Source: Sedimentisphaera salicampi
GTDB lineage: Bacteria > Planctomycetota > Phycisphaerae > Sedimentisphaerales > Sedimentisphaeraceae
Direction of reading: 5' to 3'
DNA length: 64,000 bases
NCBI RefSeq assembly: GCF_002117005.1
Contig: NZ_CP021023.1
Location: 1,302,001 to 1,366,000 of the forward strand
This document shows, piece after piece, positions 30,550-39,327 of the stretch (the first letter of the stretch is position 1; each line of letters begins with the position of its first letter). The notes under the pieces were generated by a model. The model had not been told where the DNA came from. It searched no databases and was given only the letters and a program-made list of their open reading frames with translations. Position numbers and translations under genes: made by a program.

Positions 30550-31920
30550 TTACTCTCTTCTGTTTTTGATTTTCTTTTCCCTTCCCATTTGCCTTCTCTC
30601 TGAATGGTGCTGACGGAACATCAGCTTTATCGGCACCTCGCTTACAGGAAGAAGGTCTCTTAGGCGATTCAGCATAAACCGCTGGTAGTTTTCATCGAAG
30701 AGGTCTGGGCGGTTTACGAATACGAGCAGCGAAATCGGCTGCACCGCCACCTGCGTTGCGTAGTATATCTTCGGGAAAACGCCCTTATCGCTTTTGCCGG
30801 TTCTTTGGGCCTTGATAATCTCCATAGCCTCATTCACCTTGCTTGTGGGCAGTTCCATAGTGCTCTGCTTGAACAGCTCTTTCGCAAGATCGAGGGTGCT
30901 GGAGATGTTCCTGCCTTCTGTGGCTGTGGTAAAGGCTATCGGTGCATACCTGAGACCCGGGAAGGTTTCAGTGAGGTAATCGGAAAAGTCTTCCGGCTCG
31001 GCGTCGTAGCCCTCTTCAAGGATCTTGTCCCACTTGTTTATCACGAAGATGCAGGGCTTCATATAGTCTGTTACCATCCTTGCGAGCTTCTTATCCACCT
31101 GCGAGGACGGCAAAACCGCATCGATCAGAAACAGCACCACATCCGCCCGCCTGATAGATTTCTCCGCACGCGTGTAGCTGTAATATTCGATGCTGTCGGC
31201 CATCTTGCCCTTCTTGCGAACGCCTGCTGTATCGATAAGCGTCATGGGTTGGCCGTCCTTGAGGAAACGAACATCAACCGCATCGCGGGTTGTACCTTCA
31301 ACCTCGCTTACAATCATCCGCTCTTCGCCGAGAACAGAATTAACAAAGCTTGATTTGCCTGCATTCCGCTTGCCCACAACAGCAATTTTCATAAAAGCCT
31401 CTTCGGGCTTCTCGGAGGGTATATCTGCCACCTTCTCGCTGATCTTCTCAAGCAGATACGATTTATTGAGATTGTTAGCCGCAGATACACATACGGCCTC
31501 ACCGAAACCGAGCCTCATAAATTCTACAGCCCTTGAGAACATTCCGGCATCATCAGCTTTATTCGCTGCAAGCAGAACATTCGACCCATTTTTCCTGAGC
31601 AGCCTCGCTATCTGCTCATCTGAAGGTGTGAGCCCCTCTCTGATGTCTACGAGAAACACCACAAGGTCCGCCTCTTTAACGGCGCGCTCGATCTGGGAAT
31701 TGATATCGCTGCTGAGCTCGCGGCTGTCGAATATACCGTACCCGCCGGTATCAACAAGCTCAAAGTATATGTCCTCGTATTCAAGCAGAATGCTGATTCT
31801 GTCTCTGGTTACTCCCGGGGTCGCCTCTACGATGCTTATCATAGAGCCTGCCAGAGAATTCAAAAGAGAGCTCTTGCCCACATTCGGCCTGCCTACTATT
31901 GCTATTTTGGGAAGCGGCAT
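30550..31920 (-). CDS. der: Ribosome biogenesis GTPase Der (EngA)
   Basis: A 456-residue protein with two tandem GTPase domains and a C-terminal KH-like domain. Domain 1 shows GRPNVGKSS, DTGG and NKAD; domain 2 (from about 178) shows GKRNAGKSS, DTAGVRKKGK and NKWD. The tail (PISLLVFVNRPDLFDENYQRFMLNRLRD) matches the Der C-terminus. It is needed for 50S assembly in bacteria. Operon with nadB. Confidence 0.97.
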   Translation of the reverse strand: MPLPKIAIVGRPNVGKSSLLNSLAGSMISIVEATPGVTRDRISILLEYEDIYFELVDTGGYGIFDSRELSSDINSQIERAVKEADLVVFLVDIREGLTPSDEQIARLLRKNGSNVLLAANKADDAGMFSRAVEFMRLGFGEAVCVSAANNLNKSYLLEKISEKVADIPSEKPEEAFMKIAVVGKRNAGKSSFVNSVLGEERMIVSEVEGTTRDAVDVRFLKDGQPMTLIDTAGVRKKGKMADSIEYYSYTRAEKSIRRADVVLFLIDAVLPSSQVDKKLARMVTDYMKPCIFVINKWDKILEEGYDAEPEDFSDYLTETFPGLRYAPIAFTTATEGRNISSTLDLAKELFKQSTMELPTSKVNEAMEIIKAQRTGKSDKGVFPKIYYATQVAVQPISLLVFVNRPDLFDENYQRFMLNRLRDLLPVSEVPIKLMFRQHHSERRQMGREKKIKNRRE

Positions 31921-32367
31921 TAATTAACCTTAAAATAGAGTTATTAACAAAAATTCTATATGTTTACCAAACACTAATTATACAGCCTATATACATAAAA
32001 ACAATTCCAACTGGAATAACTGCGTGAGTTTGCTCGAGTTTTTTTGGGCATTTCTAAAAACCCGACAATCATAAGATTCGATACTCTTCTCAACTACGAT
32101 GAGCAAGGAGGATTTTGAGATATTTTTTTGGCGAAGCTTTGGCTTTGTGCCGGGACGTATTGGCGAATCAGTGCGGACGCGGTTGATCTTAAGAGAATCA
32201 GCTGAAATTTCGGTTAATCAGCGTTGAGCAAAGACCTCTGCCAAAAAATATTATCTCACACTTTGTGAAAGTTTTGGGGGGATGGACTTTTAAAATTTTG
32301 CCTGATAGGTATAATCCATCTTCCGGCAAGTTTCAAAAATGCTAACATTATTACAGGAATTTATTTT
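31921..32367. other. Divergent der/pgi intergenic region
   Basis: A 447-base gap between the divergent genes der and pgi. It contains the 145-base inverted-repeat unit described separately and a TATAAT box at 32310-32315, 53 bases before the pgi start, without a good -35 box. No open frame worth calling was seen. Confidence 0.5.
32115..32259. repeat. 145-bp unit with imperfect terminal inverted repeats, MITE-like
   Basis: The left end TGAGATATTTTTTTGGC (32116-32132) matches the complement of the right end (32240-32258) with a two-base gap and one substitution; weaker matching extends about 15 bases further inward on both sides. There is no coding potential inside and no clear target-site duplication. 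It may be a small non-autonomous transposon relic or a long structured leader for pgi. Confidence 0.4.
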
Positions 32368-34014
32368 ATGCTTGAAAAGATTAACCCTGCACAGACTACA
32401 GCTTGGGAGAAACTCAGCGAACATTTTGCTGAGATGGGAAACGCTCATATGAGAGATTTATTCAGCGAAGACTCCGAGAGATTTGAAAAGTTTTCTCTGA
32501 AATTTGAAGATATCCTTCTGGATTTTTCGAAAAACAGAATCGCCGAAAAAACCCTCTTTCTCCTTTTTAACCTCGCAGAAGAGACAAAGCTCAAAGAGTC
32601 AGCCGAGAAGGAGTTTGCCGGCGAGAAAATAAACGAAACTGAAGGCAGGGCTGTTTTGCATACTGCCCTTAGAAAAAGCTCTGATGGGCCGGTTTACGTT
32701 GACGGCGAGGACGTAATGCCGAAGGTGAAGGCGGTTCGCTCGCAGATGAAAGAGTTCTGCGATAAGCTCCTCAGCGGTCAGTGGAAAGGCTGCACCGGCC
32801 GGAAGATTACCGATGTTGTGAATATCGGCATAGGCGGCTCTGATTTAGGCCCCGTGATGGTTACTGAAGCCCTGAAGCCGTACTGGAAGGGTATTACACC
32901 TCATTTTGTTTCCAACGTTGACGGCTCGCATATATGCGAGACGCTCAAGAAAATCGATCCGGAAACAACGCTCTTTATCGTTGCCTCCAAAACCTTCACC
33001 ACTCAGGAAACAATGACAAACGCCCATACTGCCCGCCGGTGGTTTATAGAGAAAGCTGGCAGTGAAGAGGCAGTAGCAAAACATTTTGTCGCTGTTTCAA
33101 CCAATCAGAATGAAGTGGAAAAATTCGGCATAGACCCTGAAAATATGTTCGTATTCTGGGACTGGGTTGGCGGAAGGTATTCGTTGTGGTCCGCAATCGG
33201 GCTTTCAATCGCCTGCACCATCGGTTACGAGAATTTTTCATCGCTGCTTGAAGGTGCGGAAGCTATGGACATCCATTTCAGAAATGAGCCTTTCGAGAAG
33301 AATATGCCCGTTATCCTCGCCCTAATCGGCATCTGGTACAACAATTTCTTCCAAGCGGAAACTGAGGCAATCCTGCCATACGATCAGTATATGCACAGAT
33401 TCAGCGCATATTTCCAGCAGGGTAATATGGAGAGCAACGGCAAATCAGTTGACCGCTCAGGCGAGCCTGTGGATTATCAGACTGGCCCGATTGTGTGGGG
33501 CGAGCCCGGAACTAACGGCCAGCACGCATTCTATCAGCTTATTCATCAGGGAACAAAGCTTATTCCCTGCGACTTTATTGCCCCGGCTCAAACACACAAC
33601 CCTGAATCAGACCACCACAGCAAACTGCTCTCAAACTTCTTCGCCCAAACCGAAGCGCTGATGATGGGCAAGACAGAACAGCAGGTTAGAGCAGAGCTGA
33701 AAGACGCCGGCAAAACAGAAGAGCAGATCGAAATCCTCCTTCCGTTCAAGGTGTTTGAAGGCAATAAACCCACAAATTCGATTCTCGTTAAGAAAATAAC
33801 CCCCAGAACCCTCGGCAGCCTGATTGCAATGTATGAACACAAGATCTTCGCTCAGGGAGTTATCTGGAATATATTCAGCTTCGATCAGTGGGGCGTGGAG
33901 CTGGGTAAGCAGCTTGCTAAATCCATCCTCCCGGAACTCAAAGATACAGGCAGCGTTGATTCCCACGACGCCTCGACAAACGGCCTGATAAACGCATATA
34001 AATCAATGAGATGA
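32368..34014 (+). CDS. pgi: Glucose-6-phosphate isomerase
   Basis: A 548-residue enzyme interconverting glucose-6-phosphate and fructose-6-phosphate. Typical motifs are [15 protein letters not shown], the phosphate-binding [15 protein letters not shown], the signature [34 protein letters not shown] and [18 protein letters not shown]. It is the long E. coli-type form. It would link fructose-6-phosphate from the fructan locus to the hexose pool. Confidence 0.98.
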   Translation: MLEKINPAQTTAWEKLSEHFAEMGNAHMRDLFSEDSERFEKFSLKFEDILLDFSKNRIAEKTLFLLFNLAEETKLKESAEKEFAGEKINETEGRAVLHTALRKSSDGPVYVDGEDVMPKVKAVRSQMKEFCDKLLSGQWKGCTGRKITDVVNIGIGGSDLGPVMVTEALKPYWKGITPHFVSNVDGSHICETLKKIDPETTLFIVASKTFTTQETMTNAHTARRWFIEKAGSEEAVAKHFVAVSTNQNEVEKFGIDPENMFVFWDWVGGRYSLWSAIGLSIACTIGYENFSSLLEGAEAMDIHFRNEPFEKNMPVILALIGIWYNNFFQAETEAILPYDQYMHRFSAYFQQGNMESNGKSVDRSGEPVDYQTGPIVWGEPGTNGQHAFYQLIHQGTKLIPCDFIAPAQTHNPESDHHSKLLSNFFAQTEALMMGKTEQQVRAELKDAGKTEEQIEILLPFKVFEGNKPTNSILVKKITPRTLGSLIAMYEHKIFAQGVIWNIFSFDQWGVELGKQLAKSILPELKDTGSVDSHDASTNGLINAYKSMR

Positions 34015-34077
34015 TATGCCGCTTTTGGTCTTCGTGAATTTGACTCTTTGTTAAGCGATTCATTTGTGATAGAATAA

Positions 34078-34329
34078 TTGGGCGGGACAGGATCTTTCTA
34101 TTATGTGCCTAAGGAAGTTCAAAAAAGTGTTTTTGCTTTATTAGGCCATTCTGAATATCTGAAGCTCCCTAAAAGAGGAACAAACCCAAGAGGAGTTCAA
34201 ATATCTGCTATGGCCTTTAGTGAAATATTAGAGCATAAAGATACTTTTCAAATTCAGGTACAATGGGATAAAAGCGATTTAGAATTTGATGCATATAAAT
34301 GCTGGCTTGATATGTGGGAGGAGCAGTAA
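34078..34329 (+). CDS. Small ORF before the DNA methyltransferase, partner or truncated remnant
   Basis: An open frame of 83 codons with an uncertain start: TTG at 34078 sits directly after an in-frame TAA and overlaps the predicted transcription start (TAGAAT box at 34070-34075, TTGTTA 16 bases earlier), and GTG at 34105 is the next option. The first residues GGTGSFYYVP already look like the interior of a folded protein, which suggests that an N-terminal part has been lost. The C-terminus FDAYKCWLDMWEEQ ends one base before the methyltransferase ATG, with that gene's ribosome-binding site inside it. I do not recognise the family; a restriction-enzyme fragment is a guess based only on position. 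Confidence 0.5.
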   Translation: MGGTGSFYYVPKEVQKSVFALLGHSEYLKLPKRGTNPRGVQISAMAFSEILEHKDTFQIQVQWDKSDLEFDAYKCWLDMWEEQ

Positions 34330-34330
34330 G

Positions 34331-35230
34331 ATGGGCTCAGGTACAAAAACATCGTCTTTCGGAACGAGCAAGAGAATAAATCACGATTCTAGCGGATTTT
34401 ATAATTCCAAGATTTATTCTAATTTGGGCGGAGGCTCTGAATCCAAACCCGATAATGAGCTCCCCGAAGAGCTTTTGGACACAGTAATAAAGGCTGATGC
34501 TCAAAATATGAAGGAGATTCCTGATAATTCGCTTCATCTGATGATAACTTCTCCTCCTTACAATGTTTCTAAAGATTACGATGACAATCTTGATCTTGAT
34601 GAGTATCTTGATTTGCTGAAAAACGTTTACTCTGAAACCTACAGAGTTTTGGTAAACGGCGGGAGGGTGTGCGTTAATATTGCAAATATTGGCCGGAAAC
34701 CCTACATCCCGCTCTCAGATTTCATATCTCGGATAATGCTTGATATTGGCTTCAAAATGCGGGGTGAGGTTATTTGGAATAAAGGCTCTGGTGCAGGCGT
34801 CTCGATGGCTTGGGGGAGCTGGAAATCAGCTTCTAATCCTGTTTTGAGGGATGTTCATGAGTATATATTGATTTTTTCAAAGGGTGATTTCAAGAGGCCG
34901 AGGAAAGACAAAGAAAACACCATAAGCAAGGAAAATTTTATGGAATGGACTAAGTCTGTGTGGAATATGAACACCGAGTCTGCAAAACGGGTTGGACATC
35001 CCGCTCCATTCCCTGAAGAGCTTCCAAGAAGGCTTATAGAGCTGTATTCTTATAAGGATGATGTGATATTGGATCCCTTTATGGGCAGCGGGACAACCGC
35101 ATTAGCAGCGATGAAAACGGATCGCAAATATGTGGGATACGAGATAGATCATGGCTATTTGGATGTGTGCAGAAAGAGGATCGATAAATACATTCAGCAG
35201 AAGAAGCAGGAAGATTCTTGTTTGTTTTGA
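34331..35230 (+). CDS. Site-specific DNA methyltransferase (N4-cytosine/N6-adenine type)
   Basis: A 299-residue amino-methyltransferase. The ATG at 34331 has GGAGGAG eight bases upstream. Catalytic motif IV TSPPYN (about 74-79) precedes the AdoMet-binding motif DPFMGSGTT (about 255-263), the beta-class order. The target-recognition part lies between them (SMAWGSWKSASNPVLRDVHEYILIFSK). The gene and its small upstream neighbour are more AT-rich and use more A/T-ending codons than pgi, and they sit alone between housekeeping and regulatory genes, consistent with horizontal gain. No recognisable restriction endonuclease is adjacent, so it may be solitary. Confidence 0.9.
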   Translation: MGSGTKTSSFGTSKRINHDSSGFYNSKIYSNLGGGSESKPDNELPEELLDTVIKADAQNMKEIPDNSLHLMITSPPYNVSKDYDDNLDLDEYLDLLKNVYSETYRVLVNGGRVCVNIANIGRKPYIPLSDFISRIMLDIGFKMRGEVIWNKGSGAGVSMAWGSWKSASNPVLRDVHEYILIFSKGDFKRPRKDKENTISKENFMEWTKSVWNMNTESAKRVGHPAPFPEELPRRLIELYSYKDDVILDPFMGSGTTALAAMKTDRKYVGYEIDHGYLDVCRKRIDKYIQQKKQEDSCLF

Positions 35231-35264
35231 AAGCTGAGTTTTCTGAAGCCATTAAAAGGGCCGG

Positions 35265-35291
35265 TATGAATTTCCTGCCCTTTCTTTTTTG
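35265..35291 (+). terminator. Terminator after the methyltransferase gene
   Basis: AAAGGGC and GCCCTTT pair with an additional CGG/CC part in the arms, followed by CTTTTTT. It starts about 35 bases after the stop codon. Confidence 0.75.
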
Positions 35292-35395
35292 GTTTTTCAG
35301 TTAAAGAAGATTTCAAATTACATTGCATTATTAGTGAAATTTTTTATTTTTTCCCGTAAAATAAGCTTTCTCAGGGTATAAAAGGCTGAGAGATT

Positions 35396-35917
35396 ATGCT
35401 TGATAAAGTAAGAAATATAGAGTTTGTAAACCTGCTTACTTCAAACTATCACAGGATATACAATTTTATCCTCTCGATGGTTCCAAATCGTACTGAGGCC
35501 GATGATATTATGCAGGAGGCCTCGATTGTGATGATGGAGAAGTTTGAAGAGCTCAAAAGCAGTGATGAGTTTCTGCCTTGGGCATTTACGATTGCCAAAT
35601 TTCAGGTACTCAAATACCTGAAGAAAAAAGGCGACAGGGCTGTGCTTAACGAAAAGCTCATCCGTCTTCTTTCCGAGCAGAGCAGGAAGAGATCAGAAAA
35701 TCTGGACGACTGGATTGATGCCCTTCAGGAGTGCGTGGGCAAGCTCCCGAATTTCGACAGAGAGCTGGTTGATATGAAATACAATCAGCAGTGCACTGCC
35801 AATGAAATTTCGGGGCATACAGGCCTTCCGGCTCCAAAAGTTTACAGGCGGATATATAAAATTCATGAACTGCTCCAGCGATGCGTGAGATTCGTGATGG
35901 GGGAGACAAATAAATGA
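35396..35917 (+). CDS. ECF-type RNA polymerase sigma factor
   Basis: A 173-residue sigma-70-family factor. Region 2 reads LTSNYHRIYNFILSMVPNRTEADDIMQEASIVMMEKF and includes FLPWAFTIAKFQVLKYLKKK; region 4 (about 115-165) has LPNFDRELVDMKYNQQCTANEISGHTGLPAPKVYRRIYKI. This pattern is typical of the ECF groups expanded in planctomycetes and Verrucomicrobia. Its last codons overlap the start of the FecR gene by four bases, so it and its presumed anti-sigma/sensor partner are made together. Confidence 0.92.
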   Translation: MLDKVRNIEFVNLLTSNYHRIYNFILSMVPNRTEADDIMQEASIVMMEKFEELKSSDEFLPWAFTIAKFQVLKYLKKKGDRAVLNEKLIRLLSEQSRKRSENLDDWIDALQECVGKLPNFDRELVDMKYNQQCTANEISGHTGLPAPKVYRRIYKIHELLQRCVRFVMGETNK

Positions 35918-37581
35918 CGGAAAAAGATAAAATAAGGTTAAGAATGCTTACGGTGGGCTCTGTGGAAACGGGGCTTTCGCCTAAAGAAAAGGCAGAGCTG
36001 GAAAGTATGCTTGAAAGCTCGGAGGATGCCCGAAGCTTCTACTTGGACCTGATCGCAATAAATACGGCTCTTGGGAAAGTCGGCGGGGAGGCTGTGAGCT
36101 TTCAAGGCAAAGACTTCGATAAGATATGCCGTCAGATTGAACAAATGGAGCTTACTGCGCCCTGCGCATGCAGGCCGAAGCAGCAGGAGGATAATCCTAT
36201 TCCCTCTGCTGAAAATAAAAGCCAAGGCTGGAAAGCACGGTTTACTGCCGTAAGATGGATTGAGAGGTCTGCACTGGCTGCTGCAGTGCTCTGCGTAATT
36301 TTCCTGCTGTATCAGCTTTATTATGTTAATGTGTATGTCCCGAGCAGGCCTCATCAGGTGGCTCAGATAGCTGATTCTTCAGAAGCTCTCTGGCAGGGAA
36401 GCAAGCCTGTAGAGAATGAAAACGGAGTTTATCTTCGCAGTTCAAAGGAATATCAGCTTAAGGGGGGGGTTGCAAAGATCCTTCTCTCTAACGGTGTGGA
36501 GTTTCTGCTTGAAGAAGAAGCCAAGTTTGAGATTGAGAACGCCGAAAGGGTAAATGTCCTTGAAGGGAGTGCCTATTTTAAGGTTCCCTCCACATGCATC
36601 GGCTTTATCGCTGACACTCCAACCTCCAGAATTATAGATTTAGGCACAGAATTTGGGGTTTCTGTTCTCTCAGGAGGCTCTTCAGAGCTTCATATGTTCA
36701 GGGGCAGGTGTTCTATGGCGCCCCGCATCGAAAACAGAACAAAGAGCGCAAAACTGTTTGAGGAGGGTGATGCTGTGAAGATCTCCGAAAAAGGCGAAAC
36801 CGGCGAGATACCTCAAAGCTCCACCGGTTTCCTGAGGCTAATGGACTCCTCCAAAAACTTCTACTGGCACGGGGAAAACATCAGCCTCGCCGATATCCTC
36901 GGCGGGGGCTCAGGAACGGGGACAGGTGTAATAGGCAAAGCCGTGGACATCGCTTCCGGCAGGTATGTAGAAAGGATTACAAGGCTTCAGTCCCGCAAGG
37001 CAGGTTACAGACTTGTTCCTTCAAGCGAGATTGTTGACGGGGTTTTTATTCCGGACGGCGAGGATGCCTCGCAGGTTACTTCTAAAAATCATATCTACGA
37101 CGGTTTTGAGGATACAAGCGGTACCTGCTGGGCTCCGATCTCAAACGGTCCTGATCTAAATGGTACTCATAATTATTACAATCAAAGAGTCGTTATAAAT
37201 GGCCAGTTATACGGAACTAAAGAAAATCCTGCTTTGTATATGCATTCTAACTCCGCCGTTACATTCGACCTCAGAGCCGTGCGGGCAATGCTTCCCGGCC
37301 AGAGAATAGCGGAATTCAGAACCATGTACGGCGTACCTCGATATGAAAAACGCGGAGGCGCAGATAGCCATAAGAGCACAAATGCAGATTTCACTGTGCT
37401 TATAGACGGGGCTGAGATCCTGAAAAAAGAGCAGGTGAAATACGGCCAGGCCTTCGATTTCCGCAAACAAATACCCGAAGATGCAGAATTCCTTACCCTC
37501 GCATGCACAGATGCAAACGGCTCGCCTCATCAGGATTGGGGCGTTTTCGCAAGGCCTGAGCTGGTTATAGAACAGGATTGA
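35914..37581 (+). CDS. FecR-domain membrane protein with C-terminal NPCBM-like domain
   Basis: A 555-residue putative anti-sigma/sensor protein. A cytoplasmic N-terminal part (about 1-115) with helical zinc-finger-like or ASD-like character is followed by one membrane helix (about 119-137). A FecR domain comes next (about 175-285; LLSNGVEFLLEEEAKFEIENAERVNVLEG and TPTSRIIDLGTEFGVSV). The last 160 residues (HNYYNQRVVINGQLYG to EQD) look like a novel-putative-carbohydrate-binding module. The layout suggests that glycan binding outside the cytoplasmic membrane controls the ECF factor encoded just upstream. The targets are unknown. Confidence 0.85.
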   Translation: MTEKDKIRLRMLTVGSVETGLSPKEKAELESMLESSEDARSFYLDLIAINTALGKVGGEAVSFQGKDFDKICRQIEQMELTAPCACRPKQQEDNPIPSAENKSQGWKARFTAVRWIERSALAAAVLCVIFLLYQLYYVNVYVPSRPHQVAQIADSSEALWQGSKPVENENGVYLRSSKEYQLKGGVAKILLSNGVEFLLEEEAKFEIENAERVNVLEGSAYFKVPSTCIGFIADTPTSRIIDLGTEFGVSVLSGGSSELHMFRGRCSMAPRIENRTKSAKLFEEGDAVKISEKGETGEIPQSSTGFLRLMDSSKNFYWHGENISLADILGGGSGTGTGVIGKAVDIASGRYVERITRLQSRKAGYRLVPSSEIVDGVFIPDGEDASQVTSKNHIYDGFEDTSGTCWAPISNGPDLNGTHNYYNQRVVINGQLYGTKENPALYMHSNSAVTFDLRAVRAMLPGQRIAEFRTMYGVPRYEKRGGADSHKSTNADFTVLIDGAEILKKEQVKYGQAFDFRKQIPEDAEFLTLACTDANGSPHQDWGVFARPELVIEQD

Positions 37582-37593
37582 CAAGAATTTGCA

Positions 37594-37620
37594 GGCGCGA
37601 ACCTTTCTGTTCGCCCTTTT
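37594..37620 (+). terminator. Terminator of the ECF/FecR operon
   Basis: GGCG(C)GAAC pairs with GTTCGCC around CTTTCT and is followed by CTTTT, starting 12 bases after the stop codon. Confidence 0.65.
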
Positions 37621-37652
37621 ATCCGCTGCAAAAAATGCTTAATACTACAGCC

Positions 37653-37683
37653 AAGCGGCATCCGCCTAAGACGTATGCCGCTT
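37653..37683 (-). terminator. Hairpin at the 3' side of the phosphohexomutase gene
   Basis: AAGCGGCAT pairs perfectly with ATGCCGCTT around a 13-base loop. It lies in the convergent gap between the FecR and mutase genes. It lacks a long T run on the minus strand, so it may serve as a weak terminator or an RNA-stabilising stem. Confidence 0.45.
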
Positions 37684-37710
37684 TCAGAATCTGATTATAA
37701 GCTTATGGGT

Positions 37711-39093
37711 TTAATGTCCAGCCGGTTCGCCGAGAATGGTTTTGAGCTCCGAGAGCTTCTCATTGAGCACCTCCTCGCTCTTAGCTTCCATATTTAGCCT
37801 GAGGAAGGGCTCGGTGTTGCTAGGCCTAACATTCACCCACCAGTCCTTGAACTGGATTGTAATTCCGTCAAGGTCGTCTATCTTGCCGTCGCCAAATTTA
37901 TGTTTGAGCTCTTTTAGCATCGCCTCTTTGTCTTCCACTTCGAAATTCAGCTCGCCTGAAGCGAAATATCTTCTCAGCGGGGCAATCAATTCTGATACAG
38001 TTTTCTCAGAGCGGCTGAGGATATTGAGCATATGAACGAATGTGATCATTCCCGAATCGGTATTGAAACTGTCTCGATAGTAGAAGTGTCCGGAGAGCTC
38101 GCCGCCGAATACGGCATGGCTGTCTCTGAGCGTCTTTTTCATAAATGAATGACCAACCCGCTCGCGTCTGGGCGTTCCGCCGGCCTTAATTATCTCTTCC
38201 TGCACTACCCAGCTGCTGCGGAGATCGTAAACCACTGTCCCGCTGTTATTCTCCTGTTCGAGGAAATAGGGCACCATCAGAGCTGTCAGAATATCGCATC
38301 CGATGCTTCTGCCCGTCTCATCTATCATAAGCAGCCGGTCAGCGTCGCCGTCGAAACATACACCTACATCGGCTTTTTCAGCTTTGATAAGCTCCTTGAG
38401 CTCAGCAAGGTTCTCTTCTACAAGCGGATTCGGTTCGTGCTTGAATGTTCCGTCAGTGGTTTCGTTGAGGATTTCCAGCTCTATCGGCAAATCGCCAAAG
38501 ATAAGCGGCACCATCTTCCCCGCCATACCGTTGGAAGCATCCACTGCCACCTTCAGAGGCTTTATGCTGCTGTCGAGAAATTTGAGTATGTGCTTTTTAT
38601 ATTCCTCTGTAAGGTCCACCTCAGTAACCTCTCCTGTGGGGTTGCCTTTGGTATGCAGAAGAGATGTGGCGATATGTTTGATATCAGCAAGGCCGGTAGC
38701 CTGCCCAACGGGCTTGGCCTCAAGACCGCTGATTTTGAACCCGTTGTATGCTGCGGGATTGTGGCTCGCTGTAACCTGCACGCCTCCGCAAGTGCCGAAG
38801 TGATTGATTGCGAAGTACATCTGCGGAGTATCAATAACGCCGATATCAATAACGTTAGTGCCGGCACATCTCATTCCCTCGATTAGAGCCTTTGAGAGCG
38901 AGGGGCTGTGCTTTCGCATATCCCTGCCCACACAAACCGCCTGAGCGTTTTCCTGCCCGCGGTCGTAGCCGCGAAGGTGAGAGCGGAGGAACTGCGCCGA
39001 GGCGTAGCCTATTTTCCAAGCCGCTTCTTCATCAAACTGCTCTTTGTAAATGCCGCGAATATCGTATGCTTTGAATATCTTTTCGTCGATCAT
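37711..39093 (-). CDS. Phosphomannomutase/phosphoglucomutase
   Basis: A 460-residue alpha-D-phosphohexomutase. The phosphoserine loop reads TASHNPAAYNGFK, the Mg-binding loop CFDGDADRLLM, the sugar-binding loop GGELSGHFYY, and the phosphate-binding C-terminal loop VRPSNTEPFLR. It interconverts 1- and 6-phosphates of mannose or glucose for glycan and nucleotide-sugar synthesis. The family is certain; the preferred sugar is not. Confidence 0.93.
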   Translation of the reverse strand: MIDEKIFKAYDIRGIYKEQFDEEAAWKIGYASAQFLRSHLRGYDRGQENAQAVCVGRDMRKHSPSLSKALIEGMRCAGTNVIDIGVIDTPQMYFAINHFGTCGGVQVTASHNPAAYNGFKISGLEAKPVGQATGLADIKHIATSLLHTKGNPTGEVTEVDLTEEYKKHILKFLDSSIKPLKVAVDASNGMAGKMVPLIFGDLPIELEILNETTDGTFKHEPNPLVEENLAELKELIKAEKADVGVCFDGDADRLLMIDETGRSIGCDILTALMVPYFLEQENNSGTVVYDLRSSWVVQEEIIKAGGTPRRERVGHSFMKKTLRDSHAVFGGELSGHFYYRDSFNTDSGMITFVHMLNILSRSEKTVSELIAPLRRYFASGELNFEVEDKEAMLKELKHKFGDGKIDDLDGITIQFKDWWVNVRPSNTEPFLRLNMEAKSEEVLNEKLSELKTILGEPAGH

Positions 39094-39259
39094 AAAAATA
39101 TCTCCTGTTTCATTTTGAAGTCAAGTTTGGCGTATTGTATTTTTTACTCAGCTTATTTCCAGTGAAATAACAGTGAAATTATTGAAGAATGAAGATTTAT
39201 ACAGAATATTCAGGGCAAATTTGCAAGAGAAACATTTTTTAAGACACTTTAGTGTTTTC

Positions 39260-39288
39260 TGTACAGCTTTAATAAGTTTTAGTAAAAT
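39260..39288 (+). promoter_or_regulatory. Candidate promoter of pyrK-pyrD
   Basis: TGTACA (39260-39265) and TAAAAT (39283-39288) are separated by 17 bases, 40 bases before the pyrK start. A short inverted repeat (AAGACACT/AGTGTTTT) lies immediately upstream and could be an operator. Confidence 0.45.
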
Positions 39289-39327
39289 ACAGCTTTATAA
39301 ATTAGCCTACTTTGGAGATATTTCGCT

